Assembly (NCBI GenBank): GCA_023386955.1 | Contig: JAEWIS010000044.1 | Span: 310,001-374,000, forward strand | Length of the DNA: 64,000 nucleotides | DNA from: Bacillota bacterium | Lineage (GTDB): Bacteria > Bacillota > Bacilli > Paenibacillales > NBRC-103111 | Reading direction: 5' to 3' | Program-made: the position numbers and the translations under genes | The notes under the pieces: generated by a model | The model's database searches: none | Told to the model about the DNA's origin: nothing | What the model saw: only the letters and a program-made list of their open reading frames with translations | In this document: positions 1-8,326 of the stretch, piece after piece | Layout of the letters: every line of letters starts with the position of its first letter | How positions within the stretch are numbered: position 1 is the first letter of the stretch

Positions 1-137
1 TGGGGATCTGGCATCCGGTCAACGTATATTTTTCCAATATGCTGCTGCTCCATAACGGTAATCATCCATAGACAACCGGGAATATCAACCAGCATGGGCT
101 TAATTAATCCGTATTGCGGGATTTGCAAAATAATCAT
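1..137 (-). CDS. Unknown protein, N-terminal part, runs off the left edge
   Basis: An open frame begins with ATG at 137 on the minus strand and continues to the window edge, giving at least 45 residues (MIILQIPQYGLIKPML...). A good ribosome site (GGAGG, about 145-149) lies 7 bases before the start, which is why I treat it as real despite its shortness. The visible part is mildly hydrophobic with no motif I recognise. It is divergent from the next gene, only about 40 bp apart, so the two share a very short control region. Confidence 0.5.
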   Translation of the reverse strand, partial: MIILQIPQYGLIKPMLVDIPGCLWMITVMEQQHIGKIYVDRMPDP

Positions 138-176
138 GGTAAATCCTCCATTATTATAGAGAGGTGGGGTTTGGGA

Positions 177-980
177 GTGGGCAACCTCTACTTTTCCGGG
201 AAGCTTCCGGAACAAAATCCCTTCAGTGAAGATGGCTTATACGACAGCAGTTGGGTTCAGCTAGTAATTGCAGAGAATTTGGAGTATTCCATGATAACCC
301 GGAAAACCATTCTTTTTCAGCTCACAGTGAGCAAATGTTATGAAGGATGGCAATTCCGGGTGATGGATTACATTTCTTATCAACTGGGATATGGGCGGAA
401 TGTGATTTTGACAGCAGATCCGGAACATTACGAGGAGGCGCAGAAAGTATACCTGGGACATCGTTTACGTGATCCATTTCTGCGCTATTATGAACCAAAG
501 TACTTAATACATAGTGCACCGCCTGCAGCATTGCAGCATATTCTTCGGGATGGTGCATTAAAATCCTGGACCCGTGTAAAAGCTGAGGGTCATATATCGG
601 AAGACAGCCCAATTGGTGCTAAATTGGGGGACCCGGAGGATTTTCGGGACTATATTATGCTGGGAGAAGGGCTTGCGCCGGAAGTGGTTGTGAATTCCAG
701 AGAAAAGGGCTTTATCTGTATGGATGCTGACTGTGAATACTCACCAGGGGCAAGATTTTACTTTGATACCTCGCAGCTTATATCAGTAGGTTTATTAGTA
801 AGAGATGGGTGCCATTACAAGGTGAAGGATGAACTGCCTATCCATCTGGCCTTGTTCACAGCTACTGTGCCAAAACTATCCTTGGACGGCTGCAGGATCA
901 CTCCAAACAATTTTACGGAAGCCGCTGACAGAGCTTTTAACGCTTTTTTACAAGTATACCAGCTTGATAATCGTGTGTAG
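177..980 (+). CDS. Unknown cytoplasmic protein, about 267 aa
   Basis: I do not recognise the family. The frame is open from 114, but an upstream TTG start would overlap the divergent gene. GTG at 177 sits 9 bases after a GAGGTGG ribosome site, so I choose it; the protein then begins MGNLYFSGKLPEQ. It has no signal peptide or membrane span, and is a mixed-composition soluble protein with a HSAPP patch near the middle and several aromatic-rich stretches. No partner gene follows, as the next gene is convergent. Function unknown. Confidence 0.6.
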   Translation: MGNLYFSGKLPEQNPFSEDGLYDSSWVQLVIAENLEYSMITRKTILFQLTVSKCYEGWQFRVMDYISYQLGYGRNVILTADPEHYEEAQKVYLGHRLRDPFLRYYEPKYLIHSAPPAALQHILRDGALKSWTRVKAEGHISEDSPIGAKLGDPEDFRDYIMLGEGLAPEVVVNSREKGFICMDADCEYSPGARFYFDTSQLISVGLLVRDGCHYKVKDELPIHLALFTATVPKLSLDGCRITPNNFTEAADRAFNAFLQVYQLDNRV

Positions 981-1020
981 GGTAAAAAACAGCTATAAGT
1001 AAATGCTATCGCCAGGCATA

Positions 1021-1051
1021 GAAAAACCCGCTTTCGCATATACGAAGCGGG
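1021..1051 (-). terminator. Rho-independent terminator of the methyltransferase gene
   Basis: On the minus strand CCCGCTT pairs with AAGCGGG (outer arms 1027-1033 and 1045-1051) and is followed by a run of five T. It lies just past the stop at 1068. Confidence 0.75.
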
Positions 1052-1067
1052 CAGGCGTTCCATTCAT

Positions 1068-1856
1068 TTATTCTTTTACGGCAATCATACTCACTGCACC
1101 CAGATATTCTTCATATTTCATGAATACCTGTCGCATGGCAGAGACCCGCTTGAAGGCGCCTCCACGTGTTGCGCAGCGGTACCCGATCTTCAGTGTGCCC
1201 AGCACGCCTTCGTCAGTGATCACACGTTTCACCCGCAGCAGATGCATGGGCGCGGTATGAACTTCAATAACACGGAAGCCGTTCTGCTCCAGCAGCCCTT
1301 TCCATTCATCCACTGTAAGGGGCCGCGCATTCACCCGGATTACCTTGGAAACATCCTTATGAATGGTATCCTTCAACTCGGAGGGGATGTCATTGGGCTG
1401 CAGGGACATCTCGTGGATGGCGTAACGGCCGCCCGGTTGAAGCATACGGTGGGCCTCCCGGATGATCTGCTCCTTGAGCCGGTCCGGCTGCATGGTCAGC
1501 ATGGCTTCGCCATAGATCACGGTGGCGGAGCTATCCGGCAGGGGAGGGGTTCGGGCATCGGCGACTACGCAGGTCTGACTGGTTCCGTTCAGATAGGACA
1601 TGACTACTGCGGCCGCCTCCTGATCCTGCTCGATGGCCGTATACGTATGCGGCTTGCGGCTGAGTGTCAGCTTGGCGGTTCTGCCCACACCGGGGGCGTA
1701 TTCCACAACAGCATCCTTCGACGAGATGTCCAGACGGTCCAGCATCGTCCGGGTCAGCTCAATCCCCCCGGGCCGCAGCACGGTTTTTCCCAGGTTCGCC
1801 AGAACCCAATGACCGGGTATGGTGGCAAAATCCACGTTTCCCTTAAATGTCCCCAT
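1068..1856 (-). CDS. SAM-dependent class I methyltransferase, Fur-regulated
   Basis: A 262-residue protein with a Rossmann methyltransferase fold: motif I is VEYAPGVGR at about 51-59, followed by an acidic strand end (AIEQD) and the post-motif region HRMLQPGGRYAIHEM typical of Methyltransf_11/25 enzymes. The substrate cannot be read from sequence. It is monocistronic: the upstream operon ends at 1915 and a terminator follows. GGGGAGGG lies 9 bases before the ATG. A perfect Fur box immediately upstream implies expression under iron limitation, so the product may be tied to iron handling or siderophore metabolism; that link is inference. Confidence 0.85.
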   Translation of the reverse strand: MGTFKGNVDFATIPGHWVLANLGKTVLRPGGIELTRTMLDRLDISSKDAVVEYAPGVGRTAKLTLSRKPHTYTAIEQDQEAAAVVMSYLNGTSQTCVVADARTPPLPDSSATVIYGEAMLTMQPDRLKEQIIREAHRMLQPGGRYAIHEMSLQPNDIPSELKDTIHKDVSKVIRVNARPLTVDEWKGLLEQNGFRVIEVHTAPMHLLRVKRVITDEGVLGTLKIGYRCATRGGAFKRVSAMRQVFMKYEEYLGAVSMIAVKE

Positions 1857-1888
1857 CCGATGAAACCCTCCCCAATTCGCATCAATTA

Positions 1889-1914
1889 GATAATGATTAT
1901 CATTATCAATTATA
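1889..1914 (-). promoter_or_regulatory. Fur box and overlapping -10 for the methyltransferase
   Basis: GATAATGATTATCATTATC at 1889-1907 is identical to the classical 19-bp Fur consensus. On the minus strand a TATAAT (1909-1914) abuts it, with only a weak -35 (TTCCAC) 16 bp further up, so bound Fur would cover the transcription start. It sits between the end of the ABC operon and the methyltransferase. Confidence 0.85.
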
Positions 1915-2937
1915 TCATAATGCGGCTGAAGTGGAATCTATATTTTTTTCCCCATTCTCATAGATGTTCATGATCACCTGCTGCATAGGCAGCTCCTTCA
2001 CGGAAATGTCCGAGAACCGGTGTTTGCGGGAGATATCCTCAATGAAGTCACTGATGGAGATTTGGGCCGTATCCACCTCCAGGGTCAGCTGGAAATCCGA
2101 CAGCCGCTCCACTACTGTGGTATGGGCATTGTCGAACACGGTATCGCGGACAGACTCCACAAAGGTGAAGCTGACCCGCTTCTTGTCTCCCAGAAACAGC
2201 CTCAGCCTCCGTAGGGAATCGTCAAACACCTTTTCTCCGTGGTTGATCACAATAACCCGATGGGCAAGCTCCTCTACATCCTCCAGATCATGGGTGGTCA
2301 GAATACAGGTCATGTTCTTCTTCCTGTTCATTTGGCGCACAAACTCGCGGATTTTGACCTTGGCAATTACATCAAGACCGATGGTCGGCTCATCCAGGAA
2401 CAGAATCTCCGGCTGGTGCAGCATGGCCATGACAAATTCGCATTTCATCCGTTCACCCAGAGATAGCACTCTTGTGGGTTTTTCGATGACATGCCGGATA
2501 TCCAGCAGCTCTGTCAGCTCCTCCAGACGATTGCTGAAGTCCCGGGCCGCAATTCCATAAATCGCCTTGTTCATATGGAAGCTGTCCATAGGCGGAATAT
2601 CCCAGATCAGCTGGGATTTTTGGCCGAAAACGGCGCCGATTTTGCCCACATACCGTCTTCTGTCCTTGGCAGGTGAGCAGTCCAGCACCCTGATATCCCC
2701 GCTTGTGGGATAAAGAGCGCCGCAGAGCATTTTGATGGCGGTGGATTTCCCCGCTCCATTCGGCCCCAGAATCCCGCAGATTTCCCCCTGCCCGATGCTG
2801 AAGTTAATATCGTTGACCGCATGCACCACAACCTTTTCCCGGTGGAAGAAGCTTTTGACGGTTTGACCCATGCCGCTGCCCCGCTTGTAGGTTGTATAGG
2901 TTTTGGTCAGGTGCTTCACGTCAATAACCGGCGTCAT
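1915..2937 (-). CDS. ABC exporter ATP-binding subunit (COG4586 type)
   Basis: Nucleotide-binding subunit of about 340 residues. Walker A GPNGAGKS is at about 58-65, the signature is the variant LSLGE, and Walker B is FLDEPTIGLD. The C-terminal 90 residues form the extension usual for this group. The ATG at 2937 overlaps the stop of the preceding permease (ATGA), so it is preferred over an upstream in-frame start. It is the last gene of the hydrolase-permease-permease-ATPase operon; three-gene exporters of this COG4586/4587/3694 type have no well-defined substrate. The Fur box just beyond its end belongs to the next gene. Confidence 0.88.
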   Translation of the reverse strand: MTPVIDVKHLTKTYTTYKRGSGMGQTVKSFFHREKVVVHAVNDINFSIGQGEICGILGPNGAGKSTAIKMLCGALYPTSGDIRVLDCSPAKDRRRYVGKIGAVFGQKSQLIWDIPPMDSFHMNKAIYGIAARDFSNRLEELTELLDIRHVIEKPTRVLSLGERMKCEFVMAMLHQPEILFLDEPTIGLDVIAKVKIREFVRQMNRKKNMTCILTTHDLEDVEELAHRVIVINHGEKVFDDSLRRLRLFLGDKKRVSFTFVESVRDTVFDNAHTTVVERLSDFQLTLEVDTAQISISDFIEDISRKHRFSDISVKELPMQQVIMNIYENGEKNIDSTSAAL

Positions 2938-3716
2938 CCGCCTACCCCCTCGTACAATCGTATCATATGCCGGTAGGCCCATATCCCTGCTCCCATGAAG
3001 AGGAAACAAGGCAGCACCGCGGCAAAATCCGCAGCCTGCACCCGCCCCAGTAGCGCGGACGCAGGGAAGAAACCCACCATCCCCACCGGGATGATCATGG
3101 TTGCCAAAGCCTGTACAGCCTTGGGGAAAATGGTCAGCGGATATTTCCCGAACTGAAGCACACTGTCGGCAAGCTCAGATATTCTTGAGTTACCCACCCA
3201 CTTGAAGGACATGGCGGCCATCATCAAGGATAATCCTGCCAACACGGCTGTCCCCGCGGCAAACAGCACCACAAACTGCAGCCAGAGAAACGCCGGAATG
3301 GCACTCACATGCGCAATGGCAATCACAAACAGCGTGGCTCCGCCCAAGAATAATCCGACGTTGTCCGGGGAGAAGGTAGTGGCCACAATAAAAAACAGCG
3401 GGTTCAGGGGCTTCAGCAGAACCACCTCAAAGCTGCCCTCCCGGATAAGATGGTTGGTGGTCCACATCACGCCGCCAAAAATCAGGCTGGACAATCCGCT
3501 GGACATGGTGAAAACAGACTGGATCAGCAGCACCTCATAAAAGCTCCAGCCGGAAAAGCTGGCGCCAGCCCGGTATATCAGCAGTGTCACCAGCGGAAAC
3601 AGAATATTGCTCACCAGCGTAATCAGGCTGCTGACGAAAAAATTCATCCGGTAGGCCGACGCCGACAGCAGAGCGGAATACAGACATTGTTTATATACAT
3701 CCCAGTACCGTTTCAT
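2934..3716 (-). CDS. ABC-2 type permease (COG3694 family)
   Basis: A 260-residue integral membrane protein with about six hydrophobic segments and the motif FPLVTLLIYRAG near the N-terminus, matching the ABC2_membrane_6 permeases that pair with COG4586 ATPases. It overlaps the ATPase start by four bases and lies 30 bases after the other permease, so the two permeases probably form a heterodimeric membrane channel. Start ATG at 3716 follows AAAGGA at a short distance. Substrate unknown. Confidence 0.82.
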   Translation of the reverse strand: MKRYWDVYKQCLYSALLSASAYRMNFFVSSLITLVSNILFPLVTLLIYRAGASFSGWSFYEVLLIQSVFTMSSGLSSLIFGGVMWTTNHLIREGSFEVVLLKPLNPLFFIVATTFSPDNVGLFLGGATLFVIAIAHVSAIPAFLWLQFVVLFAAGTAVLAGLSLMMAAMSFKWVGNSRISELADSVLQFGKYPLTIFPKAVQALATMIIPVGMVGFFPASALLGRVQAADFAAVLPCFLFMGAGIWAYRHMIRLYEGVGG

Positions 3717-3746
3717 GGGGATCTGTCCTTTCCTGGCATAACGGCT

Positions 3747-4565
3747 TTACGCTCCGACAGCGGTAAACTGCTTCATGGCCAGACGCCGGATCAGCTCATT
3801 GGACCCGTACGTCACCAGTACGGCAAGCGCCTGAATCCCCACAATATGCTCAATGGGAAGCTGGATGCCGCCCAGTGAATACTGCCCGGTGAACACCATG
3901 GCAGGCATGTAGGCCATATACTGGAAGGGCAGAAAAAATTGCGCCACCTGAAGCCAATGGGGAAAAAAGTCCAGGGGAATCAGCGCGCCGGAAAAAATGC
4001 CGGAAACCAGCATAAACGCGCCTCGTATTCCATCCGACTGTACAAGCCAGAACGAAGTGAGGCCGATGGTGTAGTTCACATAGAATACCATCAGAAAGGC
4101 CAGCATCACCGAAATGGAAGTCCATAAATAGCTTGCGGGCCGCATATCCACTCCAAACAGGAAGATGAAGATCAACAGACACGGCAAAAATTCAAACAGG
4201 AATCCCAAAAGCCGGTGCCCGATTTTTTGGAACAAGGCAAAGGAGCGGTGGTGGACCGGACGCAAATGGAAGGTCAGGAACTTGCCGGTGCGCACCAGCA
4301 TGGACAGGTTCCAATCGGCGAAGTCCATGGTCAGGTAGCCGATCAGCGCCGTGGCACCGAAGTACCGGATCATCCGCGGCAGATCGATCCCACCCAAGGT
4401 GGTATGATCTCCATACACCGCCGTCCAAATAAACATCTGCACCATAAAATAAACCGGTCCGACGATGATGGACACCATGGAATGGGTTCGGTAGGCACTC
4501 CATTCCTTGTAGGTCACATCCGCTACCGCCTGGCATACCCGCAAATGATGCTTCAGGCTGTTCAT
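3747..4565 (-). CDS. ABC-2 type permease (COG4587 family)
   Basis: A membrane protein of 272 residues starting MNSLKHHLRVCQAV. The frame extends further upstream, but ATG at 4565 overlaps the hydrolase stop (ATGA), which decides the start by translational coupling. About six membrane segments are visible (for example IIVGPVYFMVQMFIW and LLGFLFEFLPCLLIFIFLF). Second half of the ABC exporter membrane pair encoded downstream. No regulatory site separates it from its neighbours. Confidence 0.82.
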   Translation of the reverse strand: MNSLKHHLRVCQAVADVTYKEWSAYRTHSMVSIIVGPVYFMVQMFIWTAVYGDHTTLGGIDLPRMIRYFGATALIGYLTMDFADWNLSMLVRTGKFLTFHLRPVHHRSFALFQKIGHRLLGFLFEFLPCLLIFIFLFGVDMRPASYLWTSISVMLAFLMVFYVNYTIGLTSFWLVQSDGIRGAFMLVSGIFSGALIPLDFFPHWLQVAQFFLPFQYMAYMPAMVFTGQYSLGGIQLPIEHIVGIQALAVLVTYGSNELIRRLAMKQFTAVGA

Positions 4566-5758
4566 CAGATGATGCCCGACCAGATGATGTTGGACACATT
4601 GAACAGAGCCTCTGCACGCCAATTGTTATCGACAAAAGGCACGAACCATACGGCGGCCAACTGCTCCGTGGGGTCGATGACCATGGAGCAGGCGCCTGCC
4701 CCTTCATGGAGATACGTTGTGGGGGAATACAGGAAGGCCGGGCCCTGCTTCATGTCCAAGCCGATGCCGTAGCTTCTGTCCTTGACATCTGCGTTCCAGC
4801 AATGATCGGGAACTCCATAGAGCGTCCGGGTGGTGATTTTCTCTACCGTTTTGCGGCCCAGAATCCGGGTTTCTCCCAGTCTGCCCATACCCAGGAGCAT
4901 GTTGGCGAACCGGATCAGATCCGCAGGTGTCGACATCAGGCCTCCGCCGGTTTTGGGGACAATTGTATCCCACAGCTTCTCAACAGGGGAGATTTCCGGC
5001 GGTTGGCCGTCGAGCAGTGCTTTTCCAATTAACTCATACCGTTCGTTTCGGATAATATGGCGTTTGGCCAACTCCGGTGTCAGCTCAAAAACCGAGTCCT
5101 TCATACCAAGCGGTTTGAGGATGTTTTCTTCAATGTACTGCTCGGCCGTTATGCCGGTCACCTTCCGGATGACTTCGCCTAGAATGCAGAAGCCGAAGGA
5201 GCAGTATTGCCATTCCTCGCCCGGCAGTTTGTTGACTCCGCAGCTAAGGGACGCTTTCAGCCAATCCGGTTCTCCATCTTCGGGTTTATAGGTGTTGAAG
5301 TATTCATCGATCAGCTGCCAGTAGGACTTATGATACGGAATGCTTTCCGCGCAATCGGGAAACATCCCCGAGGTATGGGTCAGCAGGCCGTAGATATCGA
5401 TTTTGTTGAAGGGCGCCACGTCAAACAGCTTCAGAATAGCCCCAACCGGCATATCGAACCGGAGAACGCCGTCCTCCACCAGCTTGGCGATGGCCACGGT
5501 GGTAATGGCTTTGGTGATAGAGGCAATGCTGTGAACCGAAGTGGGCAGCAGCGGCTCTGTGGAATTCTCCCGGAAGGAGAGCGGGCCCACCGCTCCATGC
5601 ATGAAGGTTTTTCCGTAGCGGGACACACAGAAGGCGGCGGCTTGAATTTTTTTCTGGTCGATGAGCTGCTGGAAGTGGGCTTGCAGAACCTCAATCCTTG
5701 AAGCGTCGTAGTTGACCTCTGCGGGTGAGCAGTCGGTAATGCCTGCGGTATACAGCAT
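4565..5758 (-). CDS. Serine hydrolase, beta-lactamase/class C PBP-like
   Basis: A 397-residue member of the beta-lactamase (PF00144) family: SxxK is S80-I-T-K83, the YxN position reads Y185-C-S187, and the third box is HEGAG near the C-terminus. No signal peptide is seen, so it is probably cytoplasmic and an esterase, amidase or D-aminopeptidase rather than an antibiotic-degrading enzyme. It heads the operon with the ABC exporter and is coupled to the permease, so it may act on the exported compound or its precursor (inference). Confidence 0.82.
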   Translation of the reverse strand: MLYTAGITDCSPAEVNYDASRIEVLQAHFQQLIDQKKIQAAAFCVSRYGKTFMHGAVGPLSFRENSTEPLLPTSVHSIASITKAITTVAIAKLVEDGVLRFDMPVGAILKLFDVAPFNKIDIYGLLTHTSGMFPDCAESIPYHKSYWQLIDEYFNTYKPEDGEPDWLKASLSCGVNKLPGEEWQYCSFGFCILGEVIRKVTGITAEQYIEENILKPLGMKDSVFELTPELAKRHIIRNERYELIGKALLDGQPPEISPVEKLWDTIVPKTGGGLMSTPADLIRFANMLLGMGRLGETRILGRKTVEKITTRTLYGVPDHCWNADVKDRSYGIGLDMKQGPAFLYSPTTYLHEGAGACSMVIDPTEQLAAVWFVPFVDNNWRAEALFNVSNIIWSGII

Positions 5759-5930
5759 AATAGCCTCCTTGAAGAATGTTGATGGATGAGAGAAGCGGGA
5801 GAAGTAAGCCCTTTCATATCATGATGAGCCGTTCTTGTTTTAAGTATATTTCCAGGGTTTGGATCTGACAACAGTTAGTTTGTTTATTAACCGAACTTTC
5901 CGGCACTTCATCCGTCTTTGGTGCAGCGGG

Positions 5931-6114
5931 CTAATGAATCTCACACACACTATTTGGCGAAAAACGCATCTGTTAGAAATCTAACGATTCTCACACGCGT
6001 TATTCCCCGTTTTGGCAGCATTTTGGGGCCAATTGGGACAAATAGAGTGGCTGAGATTCGTTAGATTTAAGAAATGCCTCCACGTAGTCAAATAGCGCTG
6101 CTCAGATTCGTTAG
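5931..6114. repeat. Quadripartite palindromic element, copy 1 (head CTAACGAATC)
   Basis: Two direct units start at 5931 and 5981; two inverted units end at 6064 and 6114, so both arms have exact 50-bp spacing. Heads read CTAACGAATCTCA (or one or two changes) followed by a body like GCGTTATT/CTATTTG. It lies in the gap between the divergent hydrolase and IseA-like genes, the rest of which shows nothing further that I can call. Confidence 0.8.
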
Positions 6115-6226
6115 GGATTCTTTCCAGCTTCAGGTTGTGGCCTCACGAAGCATTCATTTTTCCATTTTCCAATAATGGTATAAAATGTTGAAAGATCATT
6201 CATTTAAAGCCAAAGGAGAGTTCAAA

Positions 6227-6853
6227 ATGAAGCTGAGAACGAGCGGTATCCTGACGTTGCTCATATTTGTGTTTTTAGGTTATACAGGAATGAATACGGG
6301 ATCGCAGCAGGCTGAAGAGACCAAGCTTGGGGACCAGCAGGGAATTGAGATATTGCAGAATTTGCTGCCCAAGGCTGAAGTCTTCGAAGCGGATGTGTTC
6401 AATGGCTCCGGTGCATTTGTGGAGGACAAAACCCAAACCATCCCGGGTGAACCGCAATATGCCCTCGTAACCGGGGAGAAGACAGATACGGGTTACGGCG
6501 ATATCCGCTCCATGGCGGAGCTGAAGCAGGCCGTGGAGAAGGTGTATACGAAGGAAGCGGCAGAGGAGCTGTTTTACCGCAGATATTTGGCGGGAGGGGA
6601 CGGAGGTTTGCCCCTATACAAGGATTATCAGGGACGACTGTATGTGAACACGCAAAACGGAGGCCACGGGTATAATACCCGATTCCTCTATGATACGGTC
6701 AAGGTGAAAGGCCAACAGGGCAACCGGGCAACCCTCACCATCGATACTTTGGTTCTGGATGAGCCGTATGGCAGAATGCTGATTACCATCGAGAAGGGTA
6801 ACGGTGAGTGGCGGATGGCCTCCGGGTTTGACGATTACGAGTTTGTCTACTGA
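6227..6853 (+). CDS. Secreted IseA-like protein (possible autolysin inhibitor)
   Basis: A 208-residue exported protein with an N-terminal hydrophobic segment (ILTLLIFVFLGYTG) and no lipobox cysteine. ATG at 6227 is chosen over an earlier TTG because AAAGGAG lies about 8 bases upstream. The C-terminal half (IRSMAELKQAVEKVYTKEAA..., then a beta-rich region ending GEWRMASGFD) resembles the IseA/YoeB DL-endopeptidase inhibitor fold, in which a short helical pair is followed by a sheet. If right, it would bind cell-wall NlpC/P60 hydrolases outside the cell. The similarity is by eye and weak; an uncharacterised secreted protein is the alternative. Confidence 0.6.
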   Translation: MKLRTSGILTLLIFVFLGYTGMNTGSQQAEETKLGDQQGIEILQNLLPKAEVFEADVFNGSGAFVEDKTQTIPGEPQYALVTGEKTDTGYGDIRSMAELKQAVEKVYTKEAAEELFYRRYLAGGDGGLPLYKDYQGRLYVNTQNGGHGYNTRFLYDTVKVKGQQGNRATLTIDTLVLDEPYGRMLITIEKGNGEWRMASGFDDYEFVY

Positions 6854-6881
6854 GCTGCGGTACGTGCGAAGTAAGGAAAAA

Positions 6882-6928
6882 GACGCTTGGCACAAGAGGA
6901 TTCTTGTGTTAGGCGTATTTTATTTTTG
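6882..6928 (+). terminator. Rho-independent terminator after the IseA-like gene
   Basis: ACGC...CACAAGA-N3-TTCTTGTG...GCGT hairpin followed by a T-rich tail (ATTTTATTTTTG). Its tail overlaps the end of the convergent flavodoxin gene. Confidence 0.6.
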
Positions 6929-7354
6929 TTCGGCAGCGCTGACTGCTTTTACAAAAAAGGCCACGCTGTCCATTTGAACCCACTCCTGATTTTTGGGAGA
7001 GGTAAAGGGTGGTTTACCGCCAAAGGAAACCATACACACGGCCCGTTCCCGCAGGGGTTTGGGGATGCTGGTTTCGATGGTTTTCTGCAGGGTGCCGGGA
7101 TAGGCATTGCACAGGTAAAAGGCGAGGTTCTTGGAAAGCAGCAGATTCATGTTCCTGCGCATGAAGCTTCTGACCGGACGGTACAGCTTGCCCATACGGA
7201 TGCCAGAGCCTAGAATAAGCGTATCAAATGGCCCCAAGTCCGGAAGATCCTTGGTCATGTCGCAGATGGAGCAATCCTCCAGCCGCGACCACAGCAGCTC
7301 GGCGCATTCCCTGCTGGCGCCGGACTTGGAGGCATACAGGATTAAGGCTCGCAT
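6920..7354 (-). CDS. Flavodoxin-domain protein
   Basis: About 144 residues from ATG at 7354 (MRALILYASKSGASRECA), which follows AAGAGGGGTGATC. The ASKSGASRECA phosphate-binding loop and the DTLILGSGIRMGKLYRPVRSF region match flavodoxin_5/HemG-like FMN proteins. These usually act as small electron carriers or as protoporphyrinogen oxidases in Gram-negatives; here only an FMN-binding redox role is supported. It is the last gene of a TetR-membrane protein-flavodoxin operon. Confidence 0.8.
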   Translation of the reverse strand: MRALILYASKSGASRECAELLWSRLEDCSICDMTKDLPDLGPFDTLILGSGIRMGKLYRPVRSFMRRNMNLLLSKNLAFYLCNAYPGTLQKTIETSIPKPLRERAVCMVSFGGKPPFTSPKNQEWVQMDSVAFFVKAVSAAEQK

Positions 7355-7359
7355 TCGGA

Positions 7360-7569
7360 TCACCCCTCTTTTTTCAGGCGGAATAACAGCCGGATAACCA
7401 GGAAAAGCGTGATGAACGAAAAGACTACCGAAGCGATGCCGGAGTTGACATGGAAATTGAGAGAACCCGGATCTGTAATGTCGTTTGCCTTGATCCAGAG
7501 TCCGCATATCATGGTGTTCAGCATAAGCAGGCCGGTGGCGATGGAGCTGATTAATGCGGCAGCCTTCAT
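7360..7569 (-). CDS. Small two-span membrane protein
   Basis: 69 residues with two clear membrane segments (ISSIATGLLMLNTMICGLWI and VVFSFITLFLVIRLLF) and a basic tail RLKKEG. It sits between the TetR gene (13 bases) and the flavodoxin gene (5 bases), so it is almost certainly co-transcribed with both. The topology with a short outside loop suggests a membrane partner or anchor for the flavodoxin (inference). Family not recognised. Confidence 0.7.
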   Translation of the reverse strand: MKAAALISSIATGLLMLNTMICGLWIKANDITDPGSLNFHVNSGIASVVFSFITLFLVIRLLFRLKKEG

Positions 7570-7582
7570 ATGATCCCCTCCA

Positions 7583-8152
7583 CTATTGGTTAACTAAATT
7601 GTCAATCAGCAGATCGATGAACCGGTTGCGCTCTTCCGGGATGGTCAATTGGATGCCGCTGTACAGGTGGAAGGCGTTTGGATGGAGCGCGGTGATTTGA
7701 ATGGGGTACAGGATTTGCAGGGCGATAATCCGCAGCTGCATGTCGTTTTTTTGATGCTGGAAGATATCCCGGAGCAAGGGGATCAATAAAAGAGGGGCCT
7801 GCATATTGCCGGTGGCCAACTCATGGGCCAGAACAAACCGAATGAGCTTTTCATTGCGGCTTCCGAATGTATACAGCTCCTTCAAGAGCTCCTTCAGCCT
7901 GGCGGAAGGCTCCAGTCCGGAAAATGCAGCCGGGTCGTTCATGGCAAAGATGGTTTGTGACATAATATCCCCAATGGCGATACGAAGCAGGTTATCTCTG
8001 CTTTTAAAATGATAGTTGATTAGGCCGATGCCCACTCCTGCCCGTTCGGCAATCTGCCGTATGGTGATCTTATCGAGATCTGCGGCTTCATCCAATAGGA
8101 TCTTGGCCGTATCAAGAATGGATTGCCGCGAATCCTGGTCCGTTGGACTCAT
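7583..8152 (-). CDS. TetR-family repressor of the flavodoxin operon
   Basis: 189 residues with the N-terminal helix-turn-helix ITIRQIAERAGVGIGLINYHF at about 29-49 and a ligand-binding C-terminal domain that names no ligand. It is the first gene of the operon and a perfect inverted repeat lies just upstream, so autorepression and control of the two following genes is the straightforward reading. Confidence 0.88.
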   Translation of the reverse strand: MSPTDQDSRQSILDTAKILLDEAADLDKITIRQIAERAGVGIGLINYHFKSRDNLLRIAIGDIMSQTIFAMNDPAAFSGLEPSARLKELLKELYTFGSRNEKLIRFVLAHELATGNMQAPLLLIPLLRDIFQHQKNDMQLRIIALQILYPIQITALHPNAFHLYSGIQLTIPEERNRFIDLLIDNLVNQ

Positions 8153-8172
8153 CGGTACACCTCTCTTCTGGT

Positions 8173-8199
8173 ACTGAACATGATTTGAACATGTTCAGT
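8173..8199. promoter_or_regulatory. TetR operator, perfect inverted repeat
   Basis: ACTGAACATG (8173-8182) and CATGTTCAGT (8190-8199) are exact inverted repeats 7 bp apart, about 20 bp upstream of the TetR start. Size and position fit a TetR dimer-pair site. Confidence 0.8.
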
Positions 8200-8326
8200 T
8201 TATATCGTCCCGCTAATCCTGTCAAGGGTGCAGGAAAAGAGGCGGAGTTTTTTTGTTCCTTAAGAGTGAACCTTTTGGCGCACCGGATTGTTTAGTAAGC
8301 AGCCGGTTGGAAGGAGGGTCAAGCGC

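Noticed and set aside
1242..1889. 215-residue plus-strand frame antisense to the methyltransferase
   Set aside because: No ribosome site, no domain, and the opposite strand has a clear family match with a promoter and terminator.
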